Origin: Oscillospiraceae bacterium
GTDB taxonomy: Bacteria > Bacillota > Clostridia > Oscillospirales > Oscillospiraceae
Length of the DNA stretch: 64,000 bases
Direction: 5' to 3'
NCBI GenBank assembly: GCA_017501355.1
Contig: JAFVXA010000058.1
Location: 1-64,000 of the forward strand
This document shows, in pieces, positions 17,701-26,092 of the stretch. The number at the start of each line of letters is the position of its first letter. Position 1 is the first letter of the stretch. The position numbers were made by a program, and so were the translations under genes. The notes beneath the pieces were generated by a model. That model saw only the letters and a list, made by a program, of their open reading frames with translations, was not told the DNA's origin and made no database searches.

Positions 17701-20700
17701 GGGTGATGACCTTCTGGATGGGTGCGCTGGTGAAGGTGAGGGGCGCTCTTTTCCACGTGATGGTCATGTCCGTCTCTTCTTCGAGAGAGCCTGCCGACGG
17801 CGTCACGGTCACGGTGTTGGTAGCAGGGGAGTAGGCAAAGGCGGGGTTGGAGAACGCAATGAGGAAGCTGCTCTCTCTGTCGTCATCCCTGCTCTCGCTG
17901 CTGATCTTGCCGCTCTTCAGATCCATCGCCTTCATCAGATAGGTGCTGGAGGGAAGTGCCAGTGTTTTTACGGTGGTGAATGCATAGTTCGAATCGCCTG
18001 TGTCGGCGAAGGCGTAGACGTTCTTCACCTCACCCGCCGACCACAGCGGCCATTGATGGGCGTACAGAGTCGGATTGTAGGTCAGCTTGCTGCTGCTGAA
18101 CAGCTGCGCAACGAATCTGATGTCGATATAGATACCGATCTCCACCAGCATCGCACCGGCGCTGTTGGACTTGGTGCCCAAATTCTCCGACCACTCCTTA
18201 TGATAGAAGAAGTAACCCCAAAGCTGCACGTATGCGCCTGCTTCCGCTGTAATACCGATCTTATCGAGTTTCAGCGAGAACAGACCCACGTACATTTCCA
18301 GTCGGATGCCCGCTCGCAATGCCAGCGTACCCATAACATAGAAGTCGAAGCTGTAACGCGCGGGAACGAGGTCAATGGTTTCGTTGGTCGCCGTCCGTGC
18401 CTTCACTCGGACAGAGTAATTGTACTGCTTGTGGGTGATGTACTCAAAGGTCATACCCATTGCCACATTCATGTTCACGGACACCACAAAGCTGCCCTTG
18501 ATCTGCCAGCAGAAAATGTGAAGGAAGGCGTTACCGTTGGAGCAGAAAAGCTGCTGATCGATGATGTCCACCCAGTTGTCACCGGCGTTCTTCATCAGAT
18601 CCTGATATGCTTCGGACAAGCCCTCCATTCCGGTTTCCATGTTGGCACTCTCGGACTGATTCTTGATGACAGTGAGGATGGTCTCCAAGCGCTTGCCCAG
18701 TTCATTGCTTGCTGCGCTGTCGTCCGTGGTGTGGACGGTAGCGGAGAAGTCGATACCGGTGTAGTTGCCCACTTCAAAGGAGGCGTTGAGGGAATAGTCA
18801 TATTTCAGGAAGCCGATCTTATGGCGCTTCGTGCTGATCTTCTGCTTGAGCACCACTTCTTCCTGGAACTCTGCCACCACATCGATGGCGACCTTGTCAT
18901 TCAGGCGGATGGTAAAGGGAACCCGGATCTCCACATCGAAGCCGCTGTTTGCATCCAGCTTTTCCGGATTCTTGTCAATACGAACCTGACCGTTCGCCCA
19001 GTTAAAGTCGACCCGAGCGGAGCTGCCCGCCAGAACAAAACCGTCGTCTGTCCCTGTGGCGACAATATCCATGGTGCCCATCATCTCGTTGATCTGCTCC
19101 ATATCGGGCAGTTCATTCAGATTGTCGCTTTCCAGCATCATAGCAGTCAGATACATGGCGGCCTGTTCCACATAGCCGCTGTCCTGCACATCCTGCATCA
19201 GGTCTTCCTTCAGCTGCTGCGTTTCTTCCTCGCTCAGCTCGATATCCTTGTCCTTTTCATAGTAAACATCCAGATCGGCGCTGAGGGCAGCTTCGTATGC
19301 CGCTGCGCTTGCGTAGGTCTCATAGGCGATGGTATAGCTGCTGCCATTGGCGGTCACTTCGGTGATTTCCGCATACTGCACAACATTAGTGTTCTCGTCG
19401 TTCCACTCACCGGAATAGAAGGCGATGTAGTCACCTTTGTCAATAGACGCTGCCTCCACCGCGGACATTGCAGAGACGATCTCGGCGGCGGAAACGGTGA
19501 TGGAGTTGTTGGTGGTATTGTCGTCTTCATCAGCCGTCACGGGGATGGGCAGAGTGTCGGGCATGAACAGCACATCCTCCACATCCGCCATCTCGTAGCT
19601 GTATGTATACTTTCCGTCAGGGGCTTCGGTGACACCCACGATCTTCACATAGGCGACGTCACCGGTCTCGGAGGTCACGTCGGTGAGGTTGACATTGCCG
19701 CGGGTAAATGCCACCGTCTCGCCCACGACATAGACCTCGGTGGTGGTAAAACTGCCGGTGGTGTTGTTGGTGCGGGTGTTGCCCTGTCCGTCCGTCTGAT
19801 AGAGACCGTCAAAGACAGCATCATCCAGCCCCGTCACCGTGGAGGCATCCTCTTTGCGCAGGTCTTCATCCAAGCTTGCGTTGGCAATTTCGCTCTTGGC
19901 GGTGAGAATGTTCAGATAGCGCACGGAGACGTCCTGATCGGCGAAGGATGCTTCATCGTCAAGCAGCTCCACCTGATAGGTCTGACCGGCTTCAAGGACG
20001 GCAGAAACCGTATCACCGCTCACCGTATAGTCCACAGTCATATTGCCGCCGGTGATGTTGATGAACTTGATCGCACTGCGAACATTGCCGGTGCCCTGCA
20101 CGCGGAAGGTGTAGCTGCCGGAGGGGACGCCGTCCTCCGTGATATAGTTCGGCGTTTCCATGGGCACGACCTGATCGCCGGAGACGATTTTGGCATACAG
20201 CTTGATGGCACGGGTCACACAGTCGTTTGCACCGACAGGGGTGGTCATGGCGCTGTCATAGTACCAGCCAAGGAAAATTGTTCCCTGAGGGACAGTGGGC
20301 GTGGGCAGCTGACTGATCGGCGTGTTATTCGCATAAGTCCGGGAAGCGGGAAGGGTCACACCTGCGGCGCTCTGCCCGTCACCCAGAAGGAACTCCACAT
20401 AGTAGCTCGTGGTGGTAGCGCCGCCACCGATACCGGAAGAACCGCCGGAGGGTGCCGCGGGCGTTTCACCGGTGCCGGGTTTTACGGATTCGCCCGTTGC
20501 GGGGTCGATTTTGACGCGGTCGGAGGGAACACCGGGTTCTTTGTACCAGGTCTCGACCGCCTGATCTGCGCGCATGGTCAAAGTTGCCGCATGAGCACGG
20601 CTGGCATTGCTGACGGGGTTGAAGTTGGTACCGTCACCGTTGAGCAGCCCCTGCTTCCACAGCTTCAGCACAGCGTCCTTTGCATAGTCGGAAACACTGT

Positions 20701-21217
20701 CGAGGTCGGCAGGAATCGTGGTGATATTGGCGCCGGTCTCATAGTCCACATCGAATGCCTCAAAGTACCGCACAAAGAAAGCTGCAAGCTGCTGGCGGTT
20801 GATGAGGGCATTGGGCGAGAAGGTGCCGTGACCGGTACCGTTGGTGATACCGTGTTTGGCAGCCCACGCCACATAGGGCGCATAATACTTCGTGACGGGC
20901 ACATCCCAAAAGGCGGACTGCCCATCGTATGCCGTCGTATCCACGCCTGCCATACGACCAAGCACGGTCACGAACATACCACGGGTCATGGTACCGTTCG
21001 GGTTGAAGGTCGTTGCGCTCGTTCCGTTAAAGAAACCGTTCATGCGGGCATACTGCACCGCATCATAGCACCAGTCGGTTTCTTTGACATCCTTGAAGGG
21101 ATTCTCTGTACTGACAGTGCTGCTGTCCGTGTTCTCCGAATTTGCAAATACAGTCATCGGGAACATGGTCAGCACCATGGCGAATACCAGCATCAGGCTG
21201 ATCAAACGCTTACTCAT
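14738..21217 (-). CDS. Giant SLH surface protein with InlB-type repeats
   Basis: A 2159-aa secreted cell-wall protein. The signal peptide ends near residue 25 (TVFA). Three SLH repeats follow (about 40-215: FKDVKETDWCYDAVQYARMN and relatives), a Gly/Ser/Pro linker, one InlB B-repeat-like unit (about 270-345), then a long unique middle (about 350-1180). Nine further InlB/Flg_new units occupy about 1182-1892, each ending in a YTFAGW- and YAKW-like pattern. The last 265 residues form a beta-rich domain resembling those in carbohydrate-binding surface proteins. AGGAGGAAG lies just before ATG 21217. A MerR-type promoter precedes it (21330-21359). Probable adhesin or wall scaffold; the ligand is unknown. 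Confidence 0.9.
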   Translation of the reverse strand: MSKRLISLMLVFAMVLTMFPMTVFANSENTDSSTVSTENPFKDVKETDWCYDAVQYARMNGFFNGTSATTFNPNGTMTRGMFVTVLGRMAGVDTTAYDGQSAFWDVPVTKYYAPYVAWAAKHGITNGTGHGTFSPNALINRQQLAAFFVRYFEAFDVDYETGANITTIPADLDSVSDYAKDAVLKLWKQGLLNGDGTNFNPVSNASRAHAATLTMRADQAVETWYKEPGVPSDRVKIDPATGESVKPGTGETPAAPSGGSSGIGGGATTTSYYVEFLLGDGQSAAGVTLPASRTYANNTPISQLPTPTVPQGTIFLGWYYDSAMTTPVGANDCVTRAIKLYAKIVSGDQVVPMETPNYITEDGVPSGSYTFRVQGTGNVRSAIKFINITGGNMTVDYTVSGDTVSAVLEAGQTYQVELLDDEASFADQDVSVRYLNILTAKSEIANASLDEDLRKEDASTVTGLDDAVFDGLYQTDGQGNTRTNNTTGSFTTTEVYVVGETVAFTRGNVNLTDVTSETGDVAYVKIVGVTEAPDGKYTYSYEMADVEDVLFMPDTLPIPVTADEDDNTTNNSITVSAAEIVSAMSAVEAASIDKGDYIAFYSGEWNDENTNVVQYAEITEVTANGSSYTIAYETYASAAAYEAALSADLDVYYEKDKDIELSEEETQQLKEDLMQDVQDSGYVEQAAMYLTAMMLESDNLNELPDMEQINEMMGTMDIVATGTDDGFVLAGSSARVDFNWANGQVRIDKNPEKLDANSGFDVEIRVPFTIRLNDKVAIDVVAEFQEEVVLKQKISTKRHKIGFLKYDYSLNASFEVGNYTGIDFSATVHTTDDSAASNELGKRLETILTVIKNQSESANMETGMEGLSEAYQDLMKNAGDNWVDIIDQQLFCSNGNAFLHIFCWQIKGSFVVSVNMNVAMGMTFEYITHKQYNYSVRVKARTATNETIDLVPARYSFDFYVMGTLALRAGIRLEMYVGLFSLKLDKIGITAEAGAYVQLWGYFFYHKEWSENLGTKSNSAGAMLVEIGIYIDIRFVAQLFSSSKLTYNPTLYAHQWPLWSAGEVKNVYAFADTGDSNYAFTTVKTLALPSSTYLMKAMDLKSGKISSESRDDDRESSFLIAFSNPAFAYSPATNTVTVTPSAGSLEEETDMTITWKRAPLTFTSAPIQKVITLSWSDPEGVRYIAFDSMGGSAVEQLSAGSGAAISWPADPTKQGYTFAGWYTDSSCTNAYSGSTTEMPTFAEGTKGMTLYAKWTPATASYMVEHYWQTVDGGYETEYESKSGTVEALTVNSAKTATGFTAKSLQEQIIAADGSTVVKVYYDREKYNAVFHGGYDGAEDITMSFVYGAEPSAPNMSREGYSFNGWNAELPDDMPAKDLDFTAQWTRNAYTVTWKNGDSVLQTDEGVEHGATPTYGGTTPTKAADAQYSYIFAGWNTKEDGSGTTVTAATGPVTYYAQYTKTVEKYTVIWKDGDTVLETDENVEYGTMPSYDGDEPTKTATEQYNYVFTGWNTEKDGSGAALSDTVTVTGAVTYYAQYAETTNTYTVTWKNADGTVLETDEAVEYGTTPSYDGATPTKAATAQFSYTFDKWSPEVSAVTGEVTYTATYTETTNAYTVTWKNADGTVLETDEDVLYGTEPSYDGATPTKAADAQYTYTFSGWDHLTTSPVTGNVTYTAVYTETLNKYTVKFVNEDGTELQSSEVAYGETPAYTGATPTKTATEQYSYTFAGWSPSVSSVTGEATYTAQFTAVARNYAITYEGMDGATNPNPATYTYGAGLALLAPTKTGHSFAGWYDNEECSGDAVTAISDADTGEKTFYAKWTANTYTITYDANGGSAVASGTYTYGIGLGELPTPTWDGYAFDGWYDAEGTPYTTISTTQVGDLVLTARWIDISTKYNIWVAGVQVTAANKNDVLHGIEGCEEEVSYDPANKVLTLNGMFNMVEELSHLTEFEPGKYAYVFIGEPVTIQLNGSNTINLNSESLQNAALSELYNIYSTGDLTITESDSGSGSLFLYTGWSSDQDTNVGLRYSGSCTLDGCKLNIQNQENTGSGMYYGIEGNGSFTLRNQAELNVLATVNGDVAANAVAFYSDSSVAMTFENLYYLTLEGSSAAAKNLSITSDVDRTLYLGSSATDYAEETLTASIPKSLNEYKYYRIGSK
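15530..17700 (-). repeat. Tandem InlB/Flg_new repeat block within the giant SLH gene
   Basis: Nine units of roughly 58-75 codons. The central ones are near-identical at DNA level: the phrase GTCGGTTTCCAGCACAGTGC recurs at 16331 and 16541, and the encoded phrase PSYDGATPTKAA occurs in two adjacent units. Such identity points to recent amplification and makes unit number likely to vary between strains. Edges are approximate. Confidence 0.8.
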
Positions 21218-21329
21218 CTGTTTCTTCCTCCTTTATCTTCTCAGAGGATTGGAGACTGCGGGCTTTTTTGTGTCAGCTCCGTCTCGCTTTTCCTCACTTG
21301 TGAGAAAATTTGCATTCTAATATAGTATC

Positions 21330-21359
21330 AGTATAAGTCGCCCCTTGGGGATGAGTCAA
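21330..21359 (-). promoter_or_regulatory. MerR-type promoter of the giant SLH gene
   Basis: On the minus strand TTGACT (21354-21359), an 18-bp spacer with the dyad CCCCAAGGGG, and TATACT (21330-21335). It closely resembles the promoter at 22525-22555, with shared TTGACTC, TCCC, GGGG and CGACTTATA. Spacers longer than 17 bp with an internal dyad mark promoters that MerR proteins untwist. The leader to ATG 21217 is about 105 nt. Confidence 0.7.
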
Positions 21360-21401
21360 GGGCTTTGGAACAACATCTGGTATATTTTGGGGTAGATCGC
21401 A

Positions 21402-21523
21402 ATGAAAAAACACAATGGGGAGCTCTTTCAAGTTGGAGAGGTATCAAAGATATTGGGGGGACTCGGAAGGCGATTCTCGGCTACGAGGACATGGGACTTC
21501 TGAACAGGGCGATCGATTTTTGA
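21402..21523 (+). pseudogene. MerR regulator stub, frameshifted and truncated
   Basis: ATG 21402 begins MKKHNGELFQVGEVSKILG, then a six-G run at 21455-21460. One base short there, the next frame continues TRKAILGYEDMGLLNRAI and stops at 21521-21523. This matches the first 37 residues of the intact merR below (21697-22479) almost position by position. Only the HTH part of the DNA-binding domain remains. It diverges from the giant SLH gene just as the intact merR diverges from the 1106-aa gene, so this was once a second merR-SLH pair. Confidence 0.75.
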
Positions 21524-21617
21524 TGGCAAAAATCCGAATTGACCGTAGGATCTGTATGATCGGTATCAAATCGAACCACCGCGAATCATATTCTCTAAAC
21601 AAACTGTATCATCAACG

Positions 21618-21658
21618 AAAAGAGTCTTACCGGTTGCAAAACCCGGTAAGACTCTTTT
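21618..21658 (-). terminator. Terminator of merR, inverted copy of the 12917 element
   Basis: A 16-bp stem (21618-21633 with 21643-21658) around a 9-nt loop. Read on the minus strand it is nearly identical to the element at 12917-12957, including the TTTTGCAA loop. It lies 38 bp past the merR stop. Confidence 0.75.
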
Positions 21659-21696
21659 GACTTCATTTGGTACGGATATGGATTTTCTGCGGAGAT

Positions 21697-22479
21697 TTAC
21701 AGCTTGATGGGCACTGCCACTTGCGTGATGTAATCGCCGTTGTGCTCTCCGCGGGAGGGGGGACCTTCGAGATAAATGCAGCGGAAGGGACCGGTGATTT
21801 CAATGTTGTTTTCCCTGACATGTGCCATCAGCGTCTGCATTACTGTTGTCATGCCTTCATAAGGACCCCGGTAATAGATGCACAGCGCCGGAGTTTCCGC
21901 AAACTCCGTGCGCTCGGGACCCGCAAAGCTGCTTTCTACCGGAATGCAGCACATGAGATCCAGCTTTCCGGCGGCGGCAGACATGCGCATGGTGAACATG
22001 CGGGCGATCATGTCCATTTTTCCTGTGCGGGCTGCGGCGATGTATGTATTCCGCAGACTGTTTGAAGCGTCGGAAACGTCCTCGCAGGAATACCGGCGGC
22101 AGAAACAGACCTGTTGCGGCAGACTTACTTTGTGGACGGACAGATCACCGCGGCGTGCGGTGCGGACTTGAAGCATCTGAATGTTGCGATCCAAAGATGC
22201 GCGCAGATCCATCAGACGTGCCAAGTGAACATCGATGTTTTCCGTGTTGTAATAGTATTCTGCCACTTCTTTCAGTGACAGACCAAATTCCTGCAGAGAG
22301 CGGATGGAACGGATCTGTGTCATGTTGTCTGCCGAGTAGTAGCGATATCCGCTTTCTTCGTCTTTGACAGCAGGGGTCAAAAGTCCCATCTCCTCATAGA
22401 CAAGAAGTGCCTTACGGGTCACGCCGAGGATCTTCGTGACCTCTCCGATTTTGAACAGTGTATCATCGTGCTTATTCAT
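21697..22479 (-). CDS. MerR family regulator with GyrI-like effector domain
   Basis: A 260-aa activator. Residues 8-76 form the MerR winged helix (FKIGEVTKILGVTRKALLVY, GLLTPA, SGYRYYS). A dimerization coiled coil follows (about 80-120), and the C-terminal 150 residues fit a GyrI/BmrR-like ligand domain, as in multidrug-sensing MerR proteins. It diverges from the 1106-aa SLH gene; the promoter at 22525-22555, with a 19-bp spacer and dyad, is its expected target, and the similar site at 21330-21359 a second. It probably switches on both surface genes in response to a small molecule. The ligand is unknown. Confidence 0.87.
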   Translation of the reverse strand: MNKHDDTLFKIGEVTKILGVTRKALLVYEEMGLLTPAVKDEESGYRYYSADNMTQIRSIRSLQEFGLSLKEVAEYYYNTENIDVHLARLMDLRASLDRNIQMLQVRTARRGDLSVHKVSLPQQVCFCRRYSCEDVSDASNSLRNTYIAAARTGKMDMIARMFTMRMSAAAGKLDLMCCIPVESSFAGPERTEFAETPALCIYYRGPYEGMTTVMQTLMAHVRENNIEITGPFRCIYLEGPPSRGEHNGDYITQVAVPIKL

Positions 22480-22524
22480 TGTGGTTCACCTGAAAAAATA
22501 TCATATATATTGTGTGAGTAGCTC

Positions 22525-22555
22525 TTGACTCGTCCCTTTGGGGACGACTTATAAT
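22525..22555 (+). promoter_or_regulatory. MerR-type promoter with 19-bp spacer
   Basis: TTGACT (22525-22530), a 19-bp spacer containing the dyad CGTCCC-TTT-GGGGACG, and TATAAT (22550-22555). The overlong spacer and central dyad are the hallmark of MerR-activated promoters. It drives the 1106-aa SLH gene through a leader of about 140 nt (22562-22701) in which I see no further gene. Confidence 0.82.
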
Positions 22556-22701
22556 TCGAAGTATATCAAACGAATGGCTGTATTGCAACAGGAGACAGAT
22601 GAAAGTTTTTGAGGGGTGCAGCCAAGTGGTGGTCAAGAGGAGCAGACACTCCTCTTATTCCGGGGGAATGGCTGCCTGAAACGTTTAAGGAGGAATGAAG
22701 C

Positions 22702-25700
22702 ATGAAGAAGAAAATGTTGAGCATGCTGTTGTGTCTCTGCATGGTATGCGGTCTGCTGCCTGCGACAGCAATGGCAGCAACGAGCAACCCGCCGAAGATC
22801 AAGGTGGGTTCGGTCATTCTGACGGATGACCAGTGCATTACCCACAACGGTGCGGACGCGACGGCTGTATCCGGTGATAACAGCGGTGATTACGTTGCCT
22901 ATTACAAGGACGGCGTTCTGCATTTGAATGGGCTGAACGTCAATAATGGCGTGATCCTGTGGTCCGACAGCAGCCTTGGCGGCTATGGTAATTACCATCT
23001 GACCATTCAACTCGAAGACGGATCGGTCAATACCGTGACGAGAACCACCGGCTCTGCCATTCTGGGCAACACCGGTCTTGGAAGCACGGGCCCGCACCTG
23101 ACCATTCAGGGTGACGGCACGCTGTATGCAGTTGGCGCTACCAACGGTATCTGGGTTTGGAACAATACGACCATCACGGGCTCTGCGAAGGTGATCGCAC
23201 AGGGTGTTACGCTGGATGTCTCTCAGTATGCCGGTAAGTATGGTATTGCGACAAATAATGGTTCCGGTGTTGTTGCCATCGAGGGTAACGCGGATGTGAC
23301 GGCGATTGGCGAAGTTCGCGGTATTTCCGGCGACAATAGCGCAAGCGTGTCTGCGATCAATGTGACCGCTCCCGGCAAGTTGATGGCTCGCGGCGGCAAG
23401 GCTCTGCAGAAGGCGCCCACCACCAGCCTGCAGGTCAACAACAACGGCGATGAAACCATTTGCGGTGTCGGTCAGCCTGCTACCCCCGCAGAGGAAACGC
23501 CTGCCGCTGCGTATGTCGGCACCAGTGACACCACCGGTGTGCTGAAAAACGTGGAAGCGGGCATGAAGTATAAGCTCGGTTACTCCGACTGGGTGGACAT
23601 CACTTCCGATGCGGATATCGTTTTGAGCGATGTCTTCGAGGGCTGCACCATTTCCGTGGTACGCAAGGGCGATGGAAGTGCAACGGTGGATTCCAACGTG
23701 CAGGTGCTCTTGGTTGAGGAATATGTACCGACTACCTATACCGTGCGCTTTGATGCCAACGGCGGCAGCTTTGCAGATCAGGGCGGCGCCGAGGAATACA
23801 GTTATCAGGCAAGCTATGACGAGCAGATCAGTGCGCCCACCGCTCCTGTGAAGGGCGGTCATACCTTTGCGGGCTGGGAGAAGGACGGCGAATCGGTGAG
23901 CTTCCCCTATACCATGCCTGCCGAAGATGTGGAGTTCCTGGCAAGCTGGACTGCAGCCGACATGGTATTCAACTATGCTTATGATGCGCAGAGAAGCCCT
24001 TCCTATCCCGGCAAGGGCGATACCATCAGATTGAGCAGTTTGACGAAACCGCTGGTGGATCTGAATACGAGCGGTGATACCAATGAAGGCGAGTGGAAAC
24101 TTGCCCCTGTGGGTGCCTATGCCCAGCTGAAGGATACTGATAACTACAATTATTATGCCCACACGACCCAGCTGGAGAGTGTCATCACGAGCATTGCGGG
24201 GGCATATGGCTTCAGCAATAAGGACGAAGTGGTGGTCCACGAGCTGACGGATGGCACGAGCCACATCGCCTATGGCGTGGTGGTGGCGTACAGCGCGGAA
24301 GATAGCATGGCAGTTTTCCTGGGTGATACCTGGAACGGCGGCGCAGGCTATCTGCTCTCTGATACTGCCAAGTCCGGTACAGTTTACATGGAGGCAGACA
24401 CCGTTGCCACGGACTTCGTTCCTCAGGATCCTGTTGAATACACCGTGAGCTTTGATGCAAACGGTCATGGCACAGCGCCGACAGCGCAGACCATTGCGTT
24501 TGGCGGCAAAGTCACGAAGCCCGCAGACCCCGCCGCTGACGGCTATACCTTCGACGGCTGGTACCGTGAAGCTGCATGCACCAATGCCTGGAACTTTGAT
24601 ACGGATACCGTGAGCGGCTCTACTACTCTCTATGCCAAGTGGACGGAAGTTTTTGAGATTGAAGGTACTGTGACGGATACCACGGGTGGTAATGTGACAG
24701 TCAGGCTGATGCAGCACGGTGCACAGATCGGTGCTGATAAGACGGTCACGCTGAGCGGCACTGATCCCAACTGGAGTGGAACCTATACCTTCAACGATGT
24801 TCGCCCCGGTGTCTACAATCTGGTGGTCACCAAGGGTGATGTGACCATGACTGTTCTGGTGGTGGTTGATGGAAGTGAGACGGTGGACTTCCACCTGCCC
24901 GATGGCAAGAAAAACTCTGTGGTGGACAACGCGAATGCAGGTGCGTATGCGGCAGTGGTCGGCGGCCTGGAGCAGATCGCGACGACGAAGCCCGATGGTA
25001 CCAGCTATGCGGCTGCAGATGTGGTTGAAGTGACTCTGACTGTGAAAGAAGAGGCAGACAATGCTGCAGATTCGGAGCAGAATGCCATTCAGGCAGCGGC
25101 AGGCAACAAGGAACTGAATTTCCTGGATCTGACTCTGACGCTCACTGTCAACGGAGTTGCACAGGGAAATATCGGCAATGATAATACCCAGCTGCTGACC
25201 ATTGTGATTCCTTATGATACCAGTAAGGACGGCATCACGGTGTACCGTTTCCACGGCAGTAATGCAGAGGCTCTGAGCGAGAATCCCGCAGACGGCAGTG
25301 AGGGCTTTGAGGTGCTGGATAGTGGCTTTGTCATCATCTACGCAAAGCAGTTCTCCACCTATGCGATCGGTTATGACGTTGCAGGCTCGGGCACGGTTAC
25401 TCCTCAGCCTCCCGTGTACTATCCCACGGCACATAGCTGTGTCAGCAAGTGCGCAGTCTGCGGTGGCTGCACGGACGCAAACTGCAAGCAGGATGCCTGC
25501 ACTGATAAGTGCGTACTCCTGACCATGCGCTTTACGGACGTTGCAAAGGCACTTTGGTGCTATGATGAAGTTGCGTATGTGTATCATCGCGGTCTGATGG
25601 GCGGTTACGGCAGCGACTTCCGTCCCGGCGGCTCTGTGACCCGCCAGCAGGTGTGGATGGTGCTTGCCCGCATGAGCGGTGAAGCTCCCGTCAATATGGC

Positions 25701-26022
25701 AGCAGCACGCAGCTGGGCAATGGCAAACGACATCTCTGACGGCAGCAATCCTACGGCAGCTGTGACCCGTCAGCAGTTCATCACCATGCTTTGGCGCTAT
25801 GCGAAGGACAATGGCTATGATGTGAGCGTTGGTGAGGATACCAACATCCTCAGCTACACGGATGCGTTTGACATTGCAGATTATGCAATCGCTGCTATGC
25901 AGTGGGGCTGCGGTGAAGGCATCATCGGTGGCTACAACGACGGCAGTCTGAAGCCCATGAACGGCACTACCCGTGGTCACATGGCGGCATTCCTGCAGAG
26001 ATTTTGTGAAGCAGTAAAGTAA
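22702..26022 (+). CDS. SLH surface protein with beta-solenoid-like N-domain, InlB repeats and Cys-rich linker
   Basis: A 1106-aa secreted protein. The signal peptide is about 1-25 (ending TAMA). Residues about 30-250 are a beta-rich domain (DGVLHLNGLNVNNGVILW) like those in carbohydrate-binding surface proteins. InlB-type repeats lie at about 347-417 and 579-648, then a carboxypeptidase-regulatory-like fold (about 650-725). A seven-cysteine module at about 912-937 has spacing C-x3-C-x2-C-x2-C-x4-C-x4-C-x3-C, and SLH repeats fill 940-1106. From about 650 on it is paralogous to the gene at 52187. AAGGAGGA precedes ATG 22702. Controlled by the MerR-type promoter upstream. Probable adhesin or scaffold. 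Confidence 0.9.
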   Translation: MKKKMLSMLLCLCMVCGLLPATAMAATSNPPKIKVGSVILTDDQCITHNGADATAVSGDNSGDYVAYYKDGVLHLNGLNVNNGVILWSDSSLGGYGNYHLTIQLEDGSVNTVTRTTGSAILGNTGLGSTGPHLTIQGDGTLYAVGATNGIWVWNNTTITGSAKVIAQGVTLDVSQYAGKYGIATNNGSGVVAIEGNADVTAIGEVRGISGDNSASVSAINVTAPGKLMARGGKALQKAPTTSLQVNNNGDETICGVGQPATPAEETPAAAYVGTSDTTGVLKNVEAGMKYKLGYSDWVDITSDADIVLSDVFEGCTISVVRKGDGSATVDSNVQVLLVEEYVPTTYTVRFDANGGSFADQGGAEEYSYQASYDEQISAPTAPVKGGHTFAGWEKDGESVSFPYTMPAEDVEFLASWTAADMVFNYAYDAQRSPSYPGKGDTIRLSSLTKPLVDLNTSGDTNEGEWKLAPVGAYAQLKDTDNYNYYAHTTQLESVITSIAGAYGFSNKDEVVVHELTDGTSHIAYGVVVAYSAEDSMAVFLGDTWNGGAGYLLSDTAKSGTVYMEADTVATDFVPQDPVEYTVSFDANGHGTAPTAQTIAFGGKVTKPADPAADGYTFDGWYREAACTNAWNFDTDTVSGSTTLYAKWTEVFEIEGTVTDTTGGNVTVRLMQHGAQIGADKTVTLSGTDPNWSGTYTFNDVRPGVYNLVVTKGDVTMTVLVVVDGSETVDFHLPDGKKNSVVDNANAGAYAAVVGGLEQIATTKPDGTSYAAADVVEVTLTVKEEADNAADSEQNAIQAAAGNKELNFLDLTLTLTVNGVAQGNIGNDNTQLLTIVIPYDTSKDGITVYRFHGSNAEALSENPADGSEGFEVLDSGFVIIYAKQFSTYAIGYDVAGSGTVTPQPPVYYPTAHSCVSKCAVCGGCTDANCKQDACTDKCVLLTMRFTDVAKALWCYDEVAYVYHRGLMGGYGSDFRPGGSVTRQQVWMVLARMSGEAPVNMAAARSWAMANDISDGSNPTAAVTRQQFITMLWRYAKDNGYDVSVGEDTNILSYTDAFDIADYAIAAMQWGCGEGIIGGYNDGSLKPMNGTTRGHMAAFLQRFCEAVK

Positions 26023-26032
26023 ACACAATAGA

Positions 26033-26067
26033 AAAGGAACCGATGGCTTTTGCCATCGGTTCCTTTT
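26033..26067 (+). terminator. Terminator after the 1106-aa SLH gene
   Basis: A 15-bp stem around loop TTTT, followed by TTTTT. Confidence 0.85.
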
Positions 26068-26092
26068 TGCTGTTTGATAAGAAAAAGAGATG

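Noticed and set aside
15374..21325. 1983-codon open frame on the plus strand antisense to the giant SLH gene
   Set aside because: It lacks a ribosome site, its translation is low-complexity and Gly/His/Val-rich, and it mirrors the G+C-rich third-position bias of the real gene, which has a signal peptide, SLH repeats and InlB repeats.
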